DNA of 11,005 nt, taken from contig DAOWCR010000025.1 of assembly GCA_030639445.1 (NCBI GenBank), forward strand, positions 1-11,005, given 5' to 3'. A program made the position numbers and the translations under genes. The notes under the pieces are model-generated. The model searched no databases, was not told where the DNA came from, and saw nothing but the letters and a program-made list of their open reading frames with translations. This DNA is from Dehalococcoidales bacterium (GTDB lineage Bacteria; Chloroflexota; Dehalococcoidia; Dehalococcoidales; RBG-16-60-22). Positions 1 through 6,419 of this stretch are shown one piece after another (positions within the stretch are counted from its first letter, which is position 1; every line of letters begins with the position of its first letter).

Positions 1-103
1 CCAGGCGGGCCGTCCTACTTTTACCGCCCTGAAAAACAAAGACCGGGAGCATCCCATAGAGCTGGTAGGTGCCGAGCTGCGCAAAATGATGCCCTGGCTC
101 TAG
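1..103 (+). CDS. ilvC: Ketol-acid reductoisomerase, C-terminal end (partial)
   Basis: This is the last 33 codons of a gene that begins before the window; the reading frame starts at base 2 and stops with TAG at 101-103. The translated tail contains RPTFTALKNKDREHPIELVG and ends in LRKMMPWL, which matches the conserved C-terminus of ketol-acid reductoisomerases (ending ...ELRxMMPWL/I). The enzyme converts acetolactate to dihydroxyisovalerate with NADPH and Mg2+, the second step of valine and leucine synthesis. leuA follows 58 bases later with no terminator between them, so co-transcription of ilvC with the leu genes is likely. The assignment rests on a short tail only, but the tail is characteristic and the context agrees. 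Confidence 0.85.
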   Translation, partial: QAGRPTFTALKNKDREHPIELVGAELRKMMPWL

Positions 104-161
104 GTAAAAACAGGGAACATTGGGTAAAGGTTAGCTGGTAATTACGTAAAAAGGGGCAAAC

Positions 162-1670
162 ATGGGCAAGGTAATCATCTTTGACACCACCCTGCGGGAC
201 GGAGAGCAGGCGGCGGGAGGCAGCTTAAACGTCCAGGAAAAACTGGAGATAGCCGGGCAGCTGGAGAAGCTTGGTGTGGATGTCATTGAAGCTGGCTTCC
301 CCATCAGCTCTCCGGGTGACTTTGCCTCTGTACAGCTTATTGCCCGGGAGGTACGCAATTCTATCATTTGTGGCCTGGCCCGGGCTAATCCCAAAGATAT
401 TGACCGTGCCTGGGAAGCCGTGAAAGAGGCGGCGCGGCCACGGATACACGTATTCATCTCGTCTTCCGATATACATCTCATGCACGTATTGCAGAAAGAC
501 CGCGACGAGATTTTACAGCTGACCCGCGATATGGTTGCCCGGGCGAAGAGCTACACGGACGATATCGAGTTTTCCCCGATGGATGCCAGCCGGACCGAAC
601 CGGCGTATCTCTATCAGATTCTGGAGATAGCCATTGACGCCGGGGCCAACACGGTAAACATTCCGGATACCATGGGCTATGCCATCCCCGGGGAATTCGG
701 CCGGTTAATCGAAGGGATTTTCCAGAACGTGCCCAATATCGGGCGGGCGGTGGTCAGCGTGCACTGCCATAATGACCTGGGGCTGGCCGTGGCTAACAGC
801 CTGGAGTCAATCAAGCAGGGTGTCCGGCAGATAGAGTGTACCATTAATGGTATCGGTGAAAGGGCAGGGAATGCTTCGCTTGAGGAAATTGTCATGGCTC
901 TCAAGACCCGCAGTGATTTCTTCGAACTGGAGACCAATATCGATACCCGGCAAATTTACAAGACCAGCCGGTTGGTCAGCGAGTTGACCGGCTTTTCTAT
1001 CCAGCCTAATAAGGCGATTGTCGGAGCTAACGCCTTTCGCCATGAGTCGGGGATACACCAGGATGGTGTCATCAAGATGCCCATCACCTTTGAAATAATT
1101 GACCCGAAAACGGTAGGGGTGCCGTCAAGCAGTCTGGTGCTGGGCAAGCTCAGCGGCCGGCATGCCTTCAAGGAACGGCTGGCGGAGCTGGGTTACAGCC
1201 TGAGCGATGACGATTTTAGTCGTGTCTTCCTCGCTTTCAAAGAGCTGGCGGATAAGAAAAAAGGGATAACCGACCGGGATATCGAATCCCTGGTGGCCGA
1301 GGAGCAGCGTACCGTTTCTGAGGTATATCATCTTGACCGTATCCAAGTATCCTGTGGGGATAGAGGTATTCCCACCGCCTCGGTGGTGCTCATCGCTCCT
1401 GACGGAAAGGACCGGGCTGACGCTGCCCTGGGCACCGGTCCCGTGGACGCCACCTTCAAGGCGATTGACAAGGTAGCCGGGGTGCCCAATACGCTCACCG
1501 AGTTCAGTATAAAATCGATTACGGAAGGTATTGATGCCATTGGTGAGGCACTGGTTAGAATTGAGAGTGGCGGCATAACCTATACCGGTCGGGGGGCGGA
1601 TACCGACATCATTGTCGCCAGCGCCAAAGCTTATATCAATGCCCTGAACCGGCTGCTGGCGGCCAAGTAG
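162..1670 (+). CDS. leuA: 2-isopropylmalate synthase
   Basis: The 502 aa protein condenses acetyl-CoA with 2-oxoisovalerate, the committed step of leucine synthesis. The N-terminal TIM barrel opens with FDTTLRDGEQ (residues 7-16, metal and substrate binding), carries the metal-binding HCHNDLG (201-207), then GIGERAGN (230-237) and HESGIHQDG (294-302). Residues from about 390 to the end fit the LeuA dimerisation/regulatory domain that binds leucine in feedback inhibition. The length is normal for full-length bacterial LeuA (about 500-520 aa). The usual QSPG after the DGE motif reads QAAG here. The ATG at 162 follows an AAGGGG-type ribosome site. Citramalate and homocitrate synthases are related alternatives, but the leuCDB neighbours and overall length favour leuA. 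Confidence 0.95.
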   Translation: MGKVIIFDTTLRDGEQAAGGSLNVQEKLEIAGQLEKLGVDVIEAGFPISSPGDFASVQLIAREVRNSIICGLARANPKDIDRAWEAVKEAARPRIHVFISSSDIHLMHVLQKDRDEILQLTRDMVARAKSYTDDIEFSPMDASRTEPAYLYQILEIAIDAGANTVNIPDTMGYAIPGEFGRLIEGIFQNVPNIGRAVVSVHCHNDLGLAVANSLESIKQGVRQIECTINGIGERAGNASLEEIVMALKTRSDFFELETNIDTRQIYKTSRLVSELTGFSIQPNKAIVGANAFRHESGIHQDGVIKMPITFEIIDPKTVGVPSSSLVLGKLSGRHAFKERLAELGYSLSDDDFSRVFLAFKELADKKKGITDRDIESLVAEEQRTVSEVYHLDRIQVSCGDRGIPTASVVLIAPDGKDRADAALGTGPVDATFKAIDKVAGVPNTLTEFSIKSITEGIDAIGEALVRIESGGITYTGRGADTDIIVASAKAYINALNRLLAAK

Positions 1671-1694
1671 AAAAGAAAGCGGGTAGACGTAAAA

Positions 1695-2093
1695 ATGGCC
1701 ATGGAATTGGAGATAGTGCTGCGTCTCCTGCTGTCAGCCGCTCTGGGAGCGGGCATTGGCTACCAGCGAGAAAAAGCCGGTAAGCAAGCCGGACTGAGGA
1801 CACATGTCCTTATCTGTGTCGGCGCCGCCCTGTTTACCATAGCTTCTATCTATGGCTTTGGTTCCGATGACGCGGGGAGGGTCGCGGCGGGCGTGGTGGC
1901 CGGGATTGGCTTTCTCGGGGCCGGGGCGATTATCCGTGGTGGTGAGGGCATTGTCGCCGGGTTAACCACGGCGGCCACCATCTGGGCAGTGGCCGGCATC
2001 GGTCTGGCGGCTGGCGCCGGGCTTTACCTGGCCTCGGTAGTGGCGGCGGCTCTTATTTTGGCTGTTTTGTTTATTCCCCGCCCGATTAGATGA
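1695..2093 (+). CDS. Short MgtC/SapB-family membrane protein
   Basis: The 132 aa protein is almost entirely hydrophobic, with about four or five predicted membrane helices (roughly residues 5-22, 36-55, 62-80, 90-108 and 110-127). It shows the hallmarks of the MgtC/SapB N-terminal domain: GAGIGYQRE (18-26), KQAGLRTHVLI (30-40), GIGFLGAGAIIR (70-81) and GLTTAATIWAVAGIGLAAG (89-107). It ends shortly after the membrane domain, so it lacks the soluble ACT-like C-terminal domain of Salmonella-type MgtC. Family members are linked to Mg2+ homeostasis and modulation of F-type ATPase, but short bacterial versions are poorly characterised. It lies 24 bases after leuA and 46 before leuC, so it is probably co-transcribed with the leucine genes. 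The start could be 1695 or the ATG two codons later; neither has a strong ribosome site. Confidence 0.85.
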   Translation: MAMELEIVLRLLLSAALGAGIGYQREKAGKQAGLRTHVLICVGAALFTIASIYGFGSDDAGRVAAGVVAGIGFLGAGAIIRGGEGIVAGLTTAATIWAVAGIGLAAGAGLYLASVVAAALILAVLFIPRPIR

Positions 2094-2139
2094 CGTCTTA
2101 ATTTTAATTTTCCCGGGTAATTCGTAGCGAAAGGAAACA

Positions 2140-3456
2140 ATGATGAACTTAGCGGAGAAAATACTGGCGGCACATGCCGGTAAGGAGACGGTAAGGCCGG
2201 GTGAGTTTATCAATGCCCGGGTGGACATGATTCTGGTGAACGATGTTACCGCCCCGATTTCCATCCGGGAGTTCCGGCGTATCGGGGTAAGTAAGGTCTT
2301 TGACCCCCGGAGAATAGTGATGGTACCCGACCATTTTACCCCCAATAAAGACATAATCTCCGCCGAGAATACCAAGCAGATGCGGGAGTTTGCTCTTGAG
2401 CAGGGAACGCTCTATTTTGAGGTGGGCCAGATGTGCGGCATCGAGCACGTGCTTTTACCGGAGCAGGGCCTGGTGCTTCCCGGTGAGCTGGTCATCGGGG
2501 CTGATTCGCACACCTGCACTTACGGTGCCCTGGGCGCCTTCAGCACCGGCATGGGGTCGACCGATATTGCCGCCACCATGGCCACCGGCGACACCTGGCT
2601 GAAGGTACCGCCGACGATTAAGCTGGTCTATCAGGGCAGCCTGGGGGAATGGGTAGGGGGTAAAGATTTAATCCTGTACACCATCGGCAAGATTGGCGTG
2701 GACGGCGCGCGCTATGCGGCGATGGAATTTGTCGGTGAGGCGATAGAAGCCCTGTCCATGGAGGGGCGGTTTACCATGGCTAATATGGCGATTGAGGCCG
2801 GGGCTAAGGCCGGCCTTTTCCGGGTAGATAACAAGACACAACTTTACATAAAATCTAGAGAAAGACACGCTTACAATGTTTACGAGCCGGATGCCGATGC
2901 GGAATACGCCAGGGTCATTGAGTACGATGTCTCCGGTATGGAACCTCAGGTGGCGCTGCCCGGCTCTCCGGCGAACGCCAGACCGGTCAGTGAAGTTGGC
3001 GATATCGCCATCAACCAGGCGGTAATCGGCAGCTGCACTAATGGCCGCCTGGAAGACTTGCAGTTGGCCGCCCAGGTATTGAGAGGGAAAAAGGTGCACC
3101 CCGGGGTACGCTGCCTCGTTTTCCCCGGCTCAGAACAGGTATATCTTGATGCTCTGACGCTGGGACTGATTGAGACCTTTGTGAAGGCCGGTGCGGCCGT
3201 CAGTACGCCCACCTGCGGGCCCTGCGCTGGACTGCACATGGGGATTCTGGCGGAAGGCGAGCGGTGTATTTCCACTACCAACCGCAATTTTATCGGCCGG
3301 ATGGGGAGTCCCAAATCAGAAGTCTATCTCTCAAATCCGGCGGTGGCGGCCGCCAGCGCGGTGGCCGGACGGATTGTCAGTCCGGAGGAAGTTAGCGGGC
3401 AAGGTACCGCTAGTCTGGAAAGTTATGCACCGAAAAGAAAGAGAAATTACCGATAA
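2140..3456 (+). CDS. leuC: 3-isopropylmalate dehydratase, large subunit
   Basis: The 438 aa iron-sulfur subunit works with LeuD to isomerise 2- to 3-isopropylmalate. It belongs to the shorter, archaeal-type/HacA-like class (about 420 aa) rather than the ~470 aa enterobacterial class. The three [4Fe-4S] ligands are visible as C299 in GSCTNGR and C359/C362 in PTCGPCAG. VIGADSHTCTYGALGAF (118-134) and STGMGSTDIAA (135-145) are the other conserved blocks. Two ATGs are adjacent (2140 and 2143); AAGGA at 2131-2135 is better spaced for the second (7 bases against 4), so the true start may be one codon downstream. The last 32 bases overlap the next gene. The C-terminal tail PKRKRNYR is very basic. 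leuD is not adjacent but lies about 1.1 kb downstream. Confidence 0.95.
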   Translation: MMNLAEKILAAHAGKETVRPGEFINARVDMILVNDVTAPISIREFRRIGVSKVFDPRRIVMVPDHFTPNKDIISAENTKQMREFALEQGTLYFEVGQMCGIEHVLLPEQGLVLPGELVIGADSHTCTYGALGAFSTGMGSTDIAATMATGDTWLKVPPTIKLVYQGSLGEWVGGKDLILYTIGKIGVDGARYAAMEFVGEAIEALSMEGRFTMANMAIEAGAKAGLFRVDNKTQLYIKSRERHAYNVYEPDADAEYARVIEYDVSGMEPQVALPGSPANARPVSEVGDIAINQAVIGSCTNGRLEDLQLAAQVLRGKKVHPGVRCLVFPGSEQVYLDALTLGLIETFVKAGAAVSTPTCGPCAGLHMGILAEGERCISTTNRNFIGRMGSPKSEVYLSNPAVAAASAVAGRIVSPEEVSGQGTASLESYAPKRKRNYR

Positions 3457-3883
3457 CGCCGAGATCGAGAGGATAATAAAAGAGGCCAGTATATGCCGCA
3501 TTGGCCTGGTGGACGGTGACGAACCTTACATCGTTCCGGTCTGTTTTGGCTATGAGAAGAATGCCCTCTACTTTCACGGGGCTTTAGTCGGACGGAAAGT
3601 AGAGGTTATCCGGAAAAACAACCGGGTTTGTTTTGAAATGGATACTGATGTGGCTATGGTCAGCGCCGGTGAACCCTGCGGCTGGGCTACGAAATACCGG
3701 AGTGTCATTGGCGTGGGCCGGGCCTGTATTCTGCAAAGCGACGAAGAAAAAACTCACGGCCTGAAAGTGATTATGAGACAGTATTCGGAGAAAGATTTCA
3801 ACTTTCCAAAGGAGCGACTGGACTCTGTCCTGGTGGTCCGGATTGATGTGGAAAGCATCATCGGCAAGAAGTCGGGATATTGA
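3425..3883 (+). CDS. Pyridoxamine 5'-phosphate oxidase-fold flavoprotein (NimA-like)
   Basis: The 152 aa protein begins MHRKEREITD, followed by ICRIGLVDGDEPYIVPVCFGY (23-43), the start of a split-barrel FMN-binding domain. ALYFHGALVGRKVEVIR (47-63), NNRVCFEMD (65-73) and YRSVIGVGRA (91-100) complete the pattern seen in the PPOX family near the nitroimidazole-resistance (NimA) type. Such proteins bind FMN, F420 or haem, and the substrate cannot be told from sequence. The reading frame is open further upstream inside leuC, but family homology begins at MHRKE, and GGAA at 3417-3420 is a plausible ribosome site, so I place the start at 3425. The gene overlaps leuC by 32 bases in another frame, which suggests translational coupling. 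The role in a leucine operon is unknown. Confidence 0.85.
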   Translation: MHRKEREITDNAEIERIIKEASICRIGLVDGDEPYIVPVCFGYEKNALYFHGALVGRKVEVIRKNNRVCFEMDTDVAMVSAGEPCGWATKYRSVIGVGRACILQSDEEKTHGLKVIMRQYSEKDFNFPKERLDSVLVVRIDVESIIGKKSGY

Positions 3884-3907
3884 TTCTGTTGTTCAGGAGG
3901 AGAAACT

Positions 3908-4381
3908 ATGGCCAAGGCACGCAAAAGCTGGCGCGAGAAACTGGCCGATAGTAAAGACCTGCCCAGGGTCGTCGAAATCACGGATAAGATGAGTCAAAGG
4001 TGGGGAACGGGGACATTGGTTATTCCAGCACCGGTGGAAGTAGACGAGATTATGAGAAAAGTGCCGGAAGGGAAAATAACCACCATCAACCGGATCCGGG
4101 AAACGCTGGCCCGGAAGCACGGCGCCACCATCGGCTGCCCGATAACCACCGGGATTTTTGTCTCGATTGCGGCGCGCGCCGCCGAAGAAGCGGCGGCGGA
4201 AGGGGATACAAATATCACTCCGTACTGGCGGACGCTGAAAAGCAGCGGGGAACTCAATGAGAAATACCCGGGAGGCGTGGAAGCTCAAGCTGCTCACTTA
4301 AGAGAAGAAGGACATACCATCGAGCCGGGCAGAGGCAAAAAGCCGCCCAGAGTAAAAGATTTTGAGAAGGTTTTGCAATAA
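3908..4381 (+). CDS. MGMT-fold alkyltransferase-like protein without active-site Cys
   Basis: The 157 aa protein resembles the DNA-binding domain of O6-alkylguanine-DNA alkyltransferases. KVPEGKITTINRIRETLARKHG (51-72) fits the helix-turn-helix entry of that domain. The later stretch PYWRTLKSSGELNEKYPGG (105-123) lines up with the active-site segment PCHRVVxSDGxLxxYxGG of MGMT. The catalytic Cys-His pair is replaced by Tyr106-Trp107, so methyl transfer to Cys at this site is impossible. In alkyltransferase-like (ATL) proteins the Cys is replaced, typically by Trp, and they flag lesions for nucleotide excision repair. A Cys remains in IGCPITTGIF (75-84), outside the normal active-site position. 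The gene has a very strong ribosome site (AGGAGGAG at 3895-3902) and follows the PPOX gene by 24 bases. DNA-lesion binding is inference. Confidence 0.75.
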   Translation: MAKARKSWREKLADSKDLPRVVEITDKMSQRWGTGTLVIPAPVEVDEIMRKVPEGKITTINRIRETLARKHGATIGCPITTGIFVSIAARAAEEAAAEGDTNITPYWRTLKSSGELNEKYPGGVEAQAAHLREEGHTIEPGRGKKPPRVKDFEKVLQ

Positions 4382-4469
4382 CAGTAGACTGGAATAGTTA
4401 AAATTGGTTTTCTGCCACACTCAAAAGTAAAGTCCATAAATATAGTGCTTATGTTTAATAAGGGGATTA

Positions 4470-4488
4470 AAAGGGGCGAAGCCCCTTT
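4470..4488 (+). terminator. Hairpin after MGMT-like gene, possible weak terminator
   Basis: AAAGGGGC (4470-4477), a GAA loop and GCCCCTTT (4481-4488) form a perfect 8 bp stem 88 bases after the preceding stop codon. It is followed by AA rather than a run of T, so it would be a poor intrinsic terminator on the + strand. It could attenuate transcription, act as an RNA-stability hairpin, or belong to the adjoining repeat. Confidence 0.35.
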
Positions 4489-4497
4489 AAGAAATTC

Positions 4498-4542
4498 CTT
4501 CCCTCTCCCCTTATGAAGGGGAGAGGGATAAAGGGTGAGGGG
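4498..4542. repeat. GC-rich palindromic dispersed-type repeat
   Basis: CCCTCTCCCC (4501-4510) and GGGGAGAGGG (4518-4527) pair perfectly around the loop TTATGAA; T4500-A4528 extends the stem to 11 bp. A tail, AAAGGGTGAGGGG, follows (4530-4542). The combination of a CCCTCTCCC/GGGAGAGGG hairpin with a GGGTGAGGG tail is typical of REP-like intergenic repeats found in many copies in various bacterial genomes. Only one copy is in this window, so its repetitive nature is inferred from form. It lies between the MGMT-like gene and leuD and splits the leu gene run. Confidence 0.6.
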
Positions 4543-4569
4543 TTGGTAAAATAAAAAAGGAGATTTCTA

Positions 4570-5070
4570 ATGTTAAAAGGAAAAGTACATAAATACGGCG
4601 CGGATGTGGATACCGATGCCATTGTCCCCGGTCGTTATTTGAACCTCTCTATCACGGAGGAACTGGCCAAACACTGCATGGAGGACGCCGACCCTGATTT
4701 TTTGAAGAGGGTCCGGCCGGGGGATATCATGATGGCCACCACCAACTTCGGCTGCGGCTCCTCGCGGGAGCACGCCCCGATGGCCATTAAAGGGTCTGGC
4801 ATCTCCTGCGTCATTGCCAAAAACTTCGCCCGCATCTTCTTCCGCAACGCGATAAACATCGGCCTGCCGCTGCTGGAGTGCGAGGAGGCGGTGGACAAGA
4901 CGGAGAACGGTGATACCCTGGAGGTTGACCTGTCCGGCGGCACCATCAAGAATCTAACCCGCGGCCTGACCTTTGCCGTCAGTCCTTATCCCGATTTTAT
5001 GGCGGAACTTATTGCCGCCGGTGGGCTGATTGAGTATACCCGGCGGCGATTGGAGAGCCGGAGAGTCTAG
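4570..5070 (+). CDS. leuD: 3-isopropylmalate dehydratase, small subunit
   Basis: The 166 aa swivel-domain partner of LeuC matches the short archaeal-type/HacB-like class of about 160-170 aa. KVHKYGADVDTDAIVPGRY (5-23) is the conserved N-terminus, and FGCGSSREHAP (60-70) is the signature loop that closes on the substrate. The substrate-selecting loop after GRY reads YLNL (23-26); isopropylmalate isomerases often have YLRT here, and variation at this loop affects whether isopropylmalate or homoaconitate-type substrates are taken. The leucine context makes isopropylmalate the likely substrate. The start is supported by AAGGAG at 4557-4562. leuB begins one base after the leuD stop, so the two are surely co-translated. 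Confidence 0.95.
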   Translation: MLKGKVHKYGADVDTDAIVPGRYLNLSITEELAKHCMEDADPDFLKRVRPGDIMMATTNFGCGSSREHAPMAIKGSGISCVIAKNFARIFFRNAINIGLPLLECEEAVDKTENGDTLEVDLSGGTIKNLTRGLTFAVSPYPDFMAELIAAGGLIEYTRRRLESRRV

Positions 5071-5071
5071 T

Positions 5072-6166
5072 ATGAAGTTTAACCTAGCGGTCTTGCCCGG
5101 TGACGGCATCGGGCCGGAAATTACCGATGAGGCGGTCAGGGTGCTGCGGGCAGTGGGGGAAAGGTTCGGCCATGAGTTTGACCTGCGCTACGGGCTGATA
5201 GGCGGGGCGGCTCTTGATGAACAGGGCGTGTCCCTGGCGCCGGAAACGTTGCGGATGTGTCAGGGCTGTGATGCGATTCTACTGGGCGCCGTCGGTGGCC
5301 CCAGGTGGGATGACCCCCAGGCGAAAGACCGCCCGGAAGTCGGTCTGCTGACGCTGCGGAAGGAGATGAAACTTTTCGCCAACCTGCGGCCGGTGAAAGT
5401 CTTTTCGGTACTGGTTGACGCCACCAACCTGAAGCCACAGGTGATTCAGGGGGTGGACTTTATCTTCGTTCGCGAGCTTACCGGCGGCCTCTATTACGGT
5501 AAGCCGAAAAAGCGGTGGCAGACGTCACGGGGCAGGCGGGCAGTGGATACCATGACTTACTCCGAGGCGGAAATTGCGCGCATTGTCCGGGTCGGCTTTG
5601 AACTGGCCCGGGGCCGGCGCAAAAAGCTGGTCTCGGTGGATAAAGCTAACGTGCTGGAATGCTCCCGGCTCTGGCGGCAGGTGGCGGAAGAAGTAGCCCA
5701 AAGCTATCCTGATGTTGAGCTGGAGCATATGCTGGTGGACGCCTGCGGGATGCGCCTTATCCAGAACCCGACCTATTTTGACGTTCTGGTTACCGAGAAT
5801 ACTTTTGGTGACATCCTGACCGACGAGGCATCGATGCTGGTGGGGTCTCTGGGGATGCTGGCTTCCGCCAGCCTGGCCGGGGTGCCGCAAGGGGAGAAAC
5901 GTATCTTTGGTATGTATGAGCCCAGTCACGGCAGTGCCCCCCGCCGCGCCGGACTTAACCTGGCCAACCCCATCGCTACCATTCTCAGCGCTGCCTTTAT
6001 GCTGCACTACTCTTTTGGCTTAGAAGAGGCCGCACGGGCTGTTGAGTCGGCCGTAGACGAAGTGTTGGCCGAGGGTTACCGCACTTACGATATTATGAGC
6101 GAGGGCAAGACAGAGGTAGGGACCAAAGAGATGGGGGAGCTGATTGCCCGCAAGGTGAGGGGCTAG
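5072..6166 (+). CDS. leuB: 3-isopropylmalate dehydrogenase
   Basis: The 364 aa enzyme oxidatively decarboxylates 3-isopropylmalate to 2-oxoisocaproate, the last leucine-specific step before transamination. It shows LPGDGIGPEI (8-17), the specificity segment LLTLRKEMKLFANLRP (92-107), RELTGGLYYG (134-143), VDKANVLECSRLWR (189-202) with catalytic Lys191, and metal ligands D223, D247 and D251 (the last two in FGDILTDEASM). The coenzyme loop reads HGSAPRRAGLNLANP (286-300), where NAD-dependent enzymes usually have HGSAPDIAG; the change of Asp-Ile to Arg-Arg at 291-292 may alter coenzyme choice. The ATG at 5072 follows GGAGAG (5060-5065) inside the leuD end. The frame is open upstream within leuD, but family homology starts at MKFNLAVLPGDG. 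Confidence 0.95.
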   Translation: MKFNLAVLPGDGIGPEITDEAVRVLRAVGERFGHEFDLRYGLIGGAALDEQGVSLAPETLRMCQGCDAILLGAVGGPRWDDPQAKDRPEVGLLTLRKEMKLFANLRPVKVFSVLVDATNLKPQVIQGVDFIFVRELTGGLYYGKPKKRWQTSRGRRAVDTMTYSEAEIARIVRVGFELARGRRKKLVSVDKANVLECSRLWRQVAEEVAQSYPDVELEHMLVDACGMRLIQNPTYFDVLVTENTFGDILTDEASMLVGSLGMLASASLAGVPQGEKRIFGMYEPSHGSAPRRAGLNLANPIATILSAAFMLHYSFGLEEAARAVESAVDEVLAEGYRTYDIMSEGKTEVGTKEMGELIARKVRG

Positions 6167-6186
6167 GCCGGTCTACCCACCGGCCT
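6165..6186 (+). terminator. Probable terminator hairpin at end of leu run
   Basis: AGGCCGGT (6165-6172) and ACCGGCCT (6179-6186) form a perfect 8 bp GC-rich stem with loop CTACCC. It overlaps the leuB stop codon (TAG, 6164-6166). No T-tract follows (GATATATAAAGG), so intrinsic termination may be inefficient, but the position and the following AT-rich spacer fit the end of the operon. Confidence 0.45.
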
Positions 6187-6419
6187 GATATATAAAGGTC
6201 TGATTTGCTTTTCCAGTCGCAGTACTTCTCTGGCACGCTCGCCAATAATATTTTTTAGGGAACCTACCCCCTTTATAAGCATACTTGGAGACTTTGCCTT
6301 TCTTTGACTCTCCCATTCCCGGCAGGTTATTGGAGAGCTTTAAGCTTTGACGAGCATTTAGTATAATAATTAAAGAGAGTAACTCTTGGCAAGGGAACGA
6401 GGCAATCAGAGAGTAAAAG
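6187..6419. other. AT-richer spacer after leuB
   Basis: This 233-base gap separates the leucine genes from the unknown-unknown-thyA unit. It is clearly more AT-rich than its neighbours. It holds a candidate promoter near 6362 (listed separately) and short minus-strand reading frames discussed in the findings, but no gene I can support. A small inverted repeat AAGAG/CTCTT lies at about 6373-6387, between the -10 box and the next start codon. Confidence 0.5.
6339..6367 (+). promoter_or_regulatory. Candidate promoter for 6420 gene
   Basis: A perfect TATAAT lies at 6362-6367, 52 bases before the next start codon. The 17-base-spaced -35 position (6339-6344) reads TTTAAG, only a partial match to TTGACA. 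A better-looking TTGACG at 6347-6352 is only 9 bases away, too close to serve. The -10 box is convincing; the promoter as a whole is moderately supported. Confidence 0.4.

Larger units (their letters stand above)
4382..4569. other. Intergenic spacer splitting leuC-side genes from leuD
   Basis: This 188-base gap is the longest inside the leu gene run. Its first half (4382-4469) is AT-rich with no clear promoter; TATAGT at 4441-4446 could be a -10 box but has no fitting -35. The second half holds the two hairpins described separately, then AAGGAG (4557-4562), a well-placed ribosome site 7 bases before the leuD ATG. No credible gene is present. Confidence 0.6.

Noticed and set aside
3191..3424. 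Upstream in-frame extension of the flavoprotein gene into leuC
   Set aside because: The 78 extra codons are the out-of-frame reading of leuC (rich in Arg, Pro, Trp) and have no family resemblance; homology begins at MHRKE, position 3425.
4451..4516. Small 21-codon reading frame through the repeat before leuD
   Set aside because: It is made largely of the hairpin sequence, has no ribosome site, and ends within the repeat; the peptide is a by-product of the repeat.
5030..5071. Earlier start for leuB inside leuD
   Set aside because: The extension MSIPGGDWRAGESS is not part of the LeuB family N-terminus, and GGAGAG at 5060-5065 fits the ATG at 5072.
6347..6367. TTGACG followed by TATAAT as a full promoter
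   Set aside because: The spacer is only 9 bases, too short for sigma-70 recognition; only the -10 box is retained as evidence.
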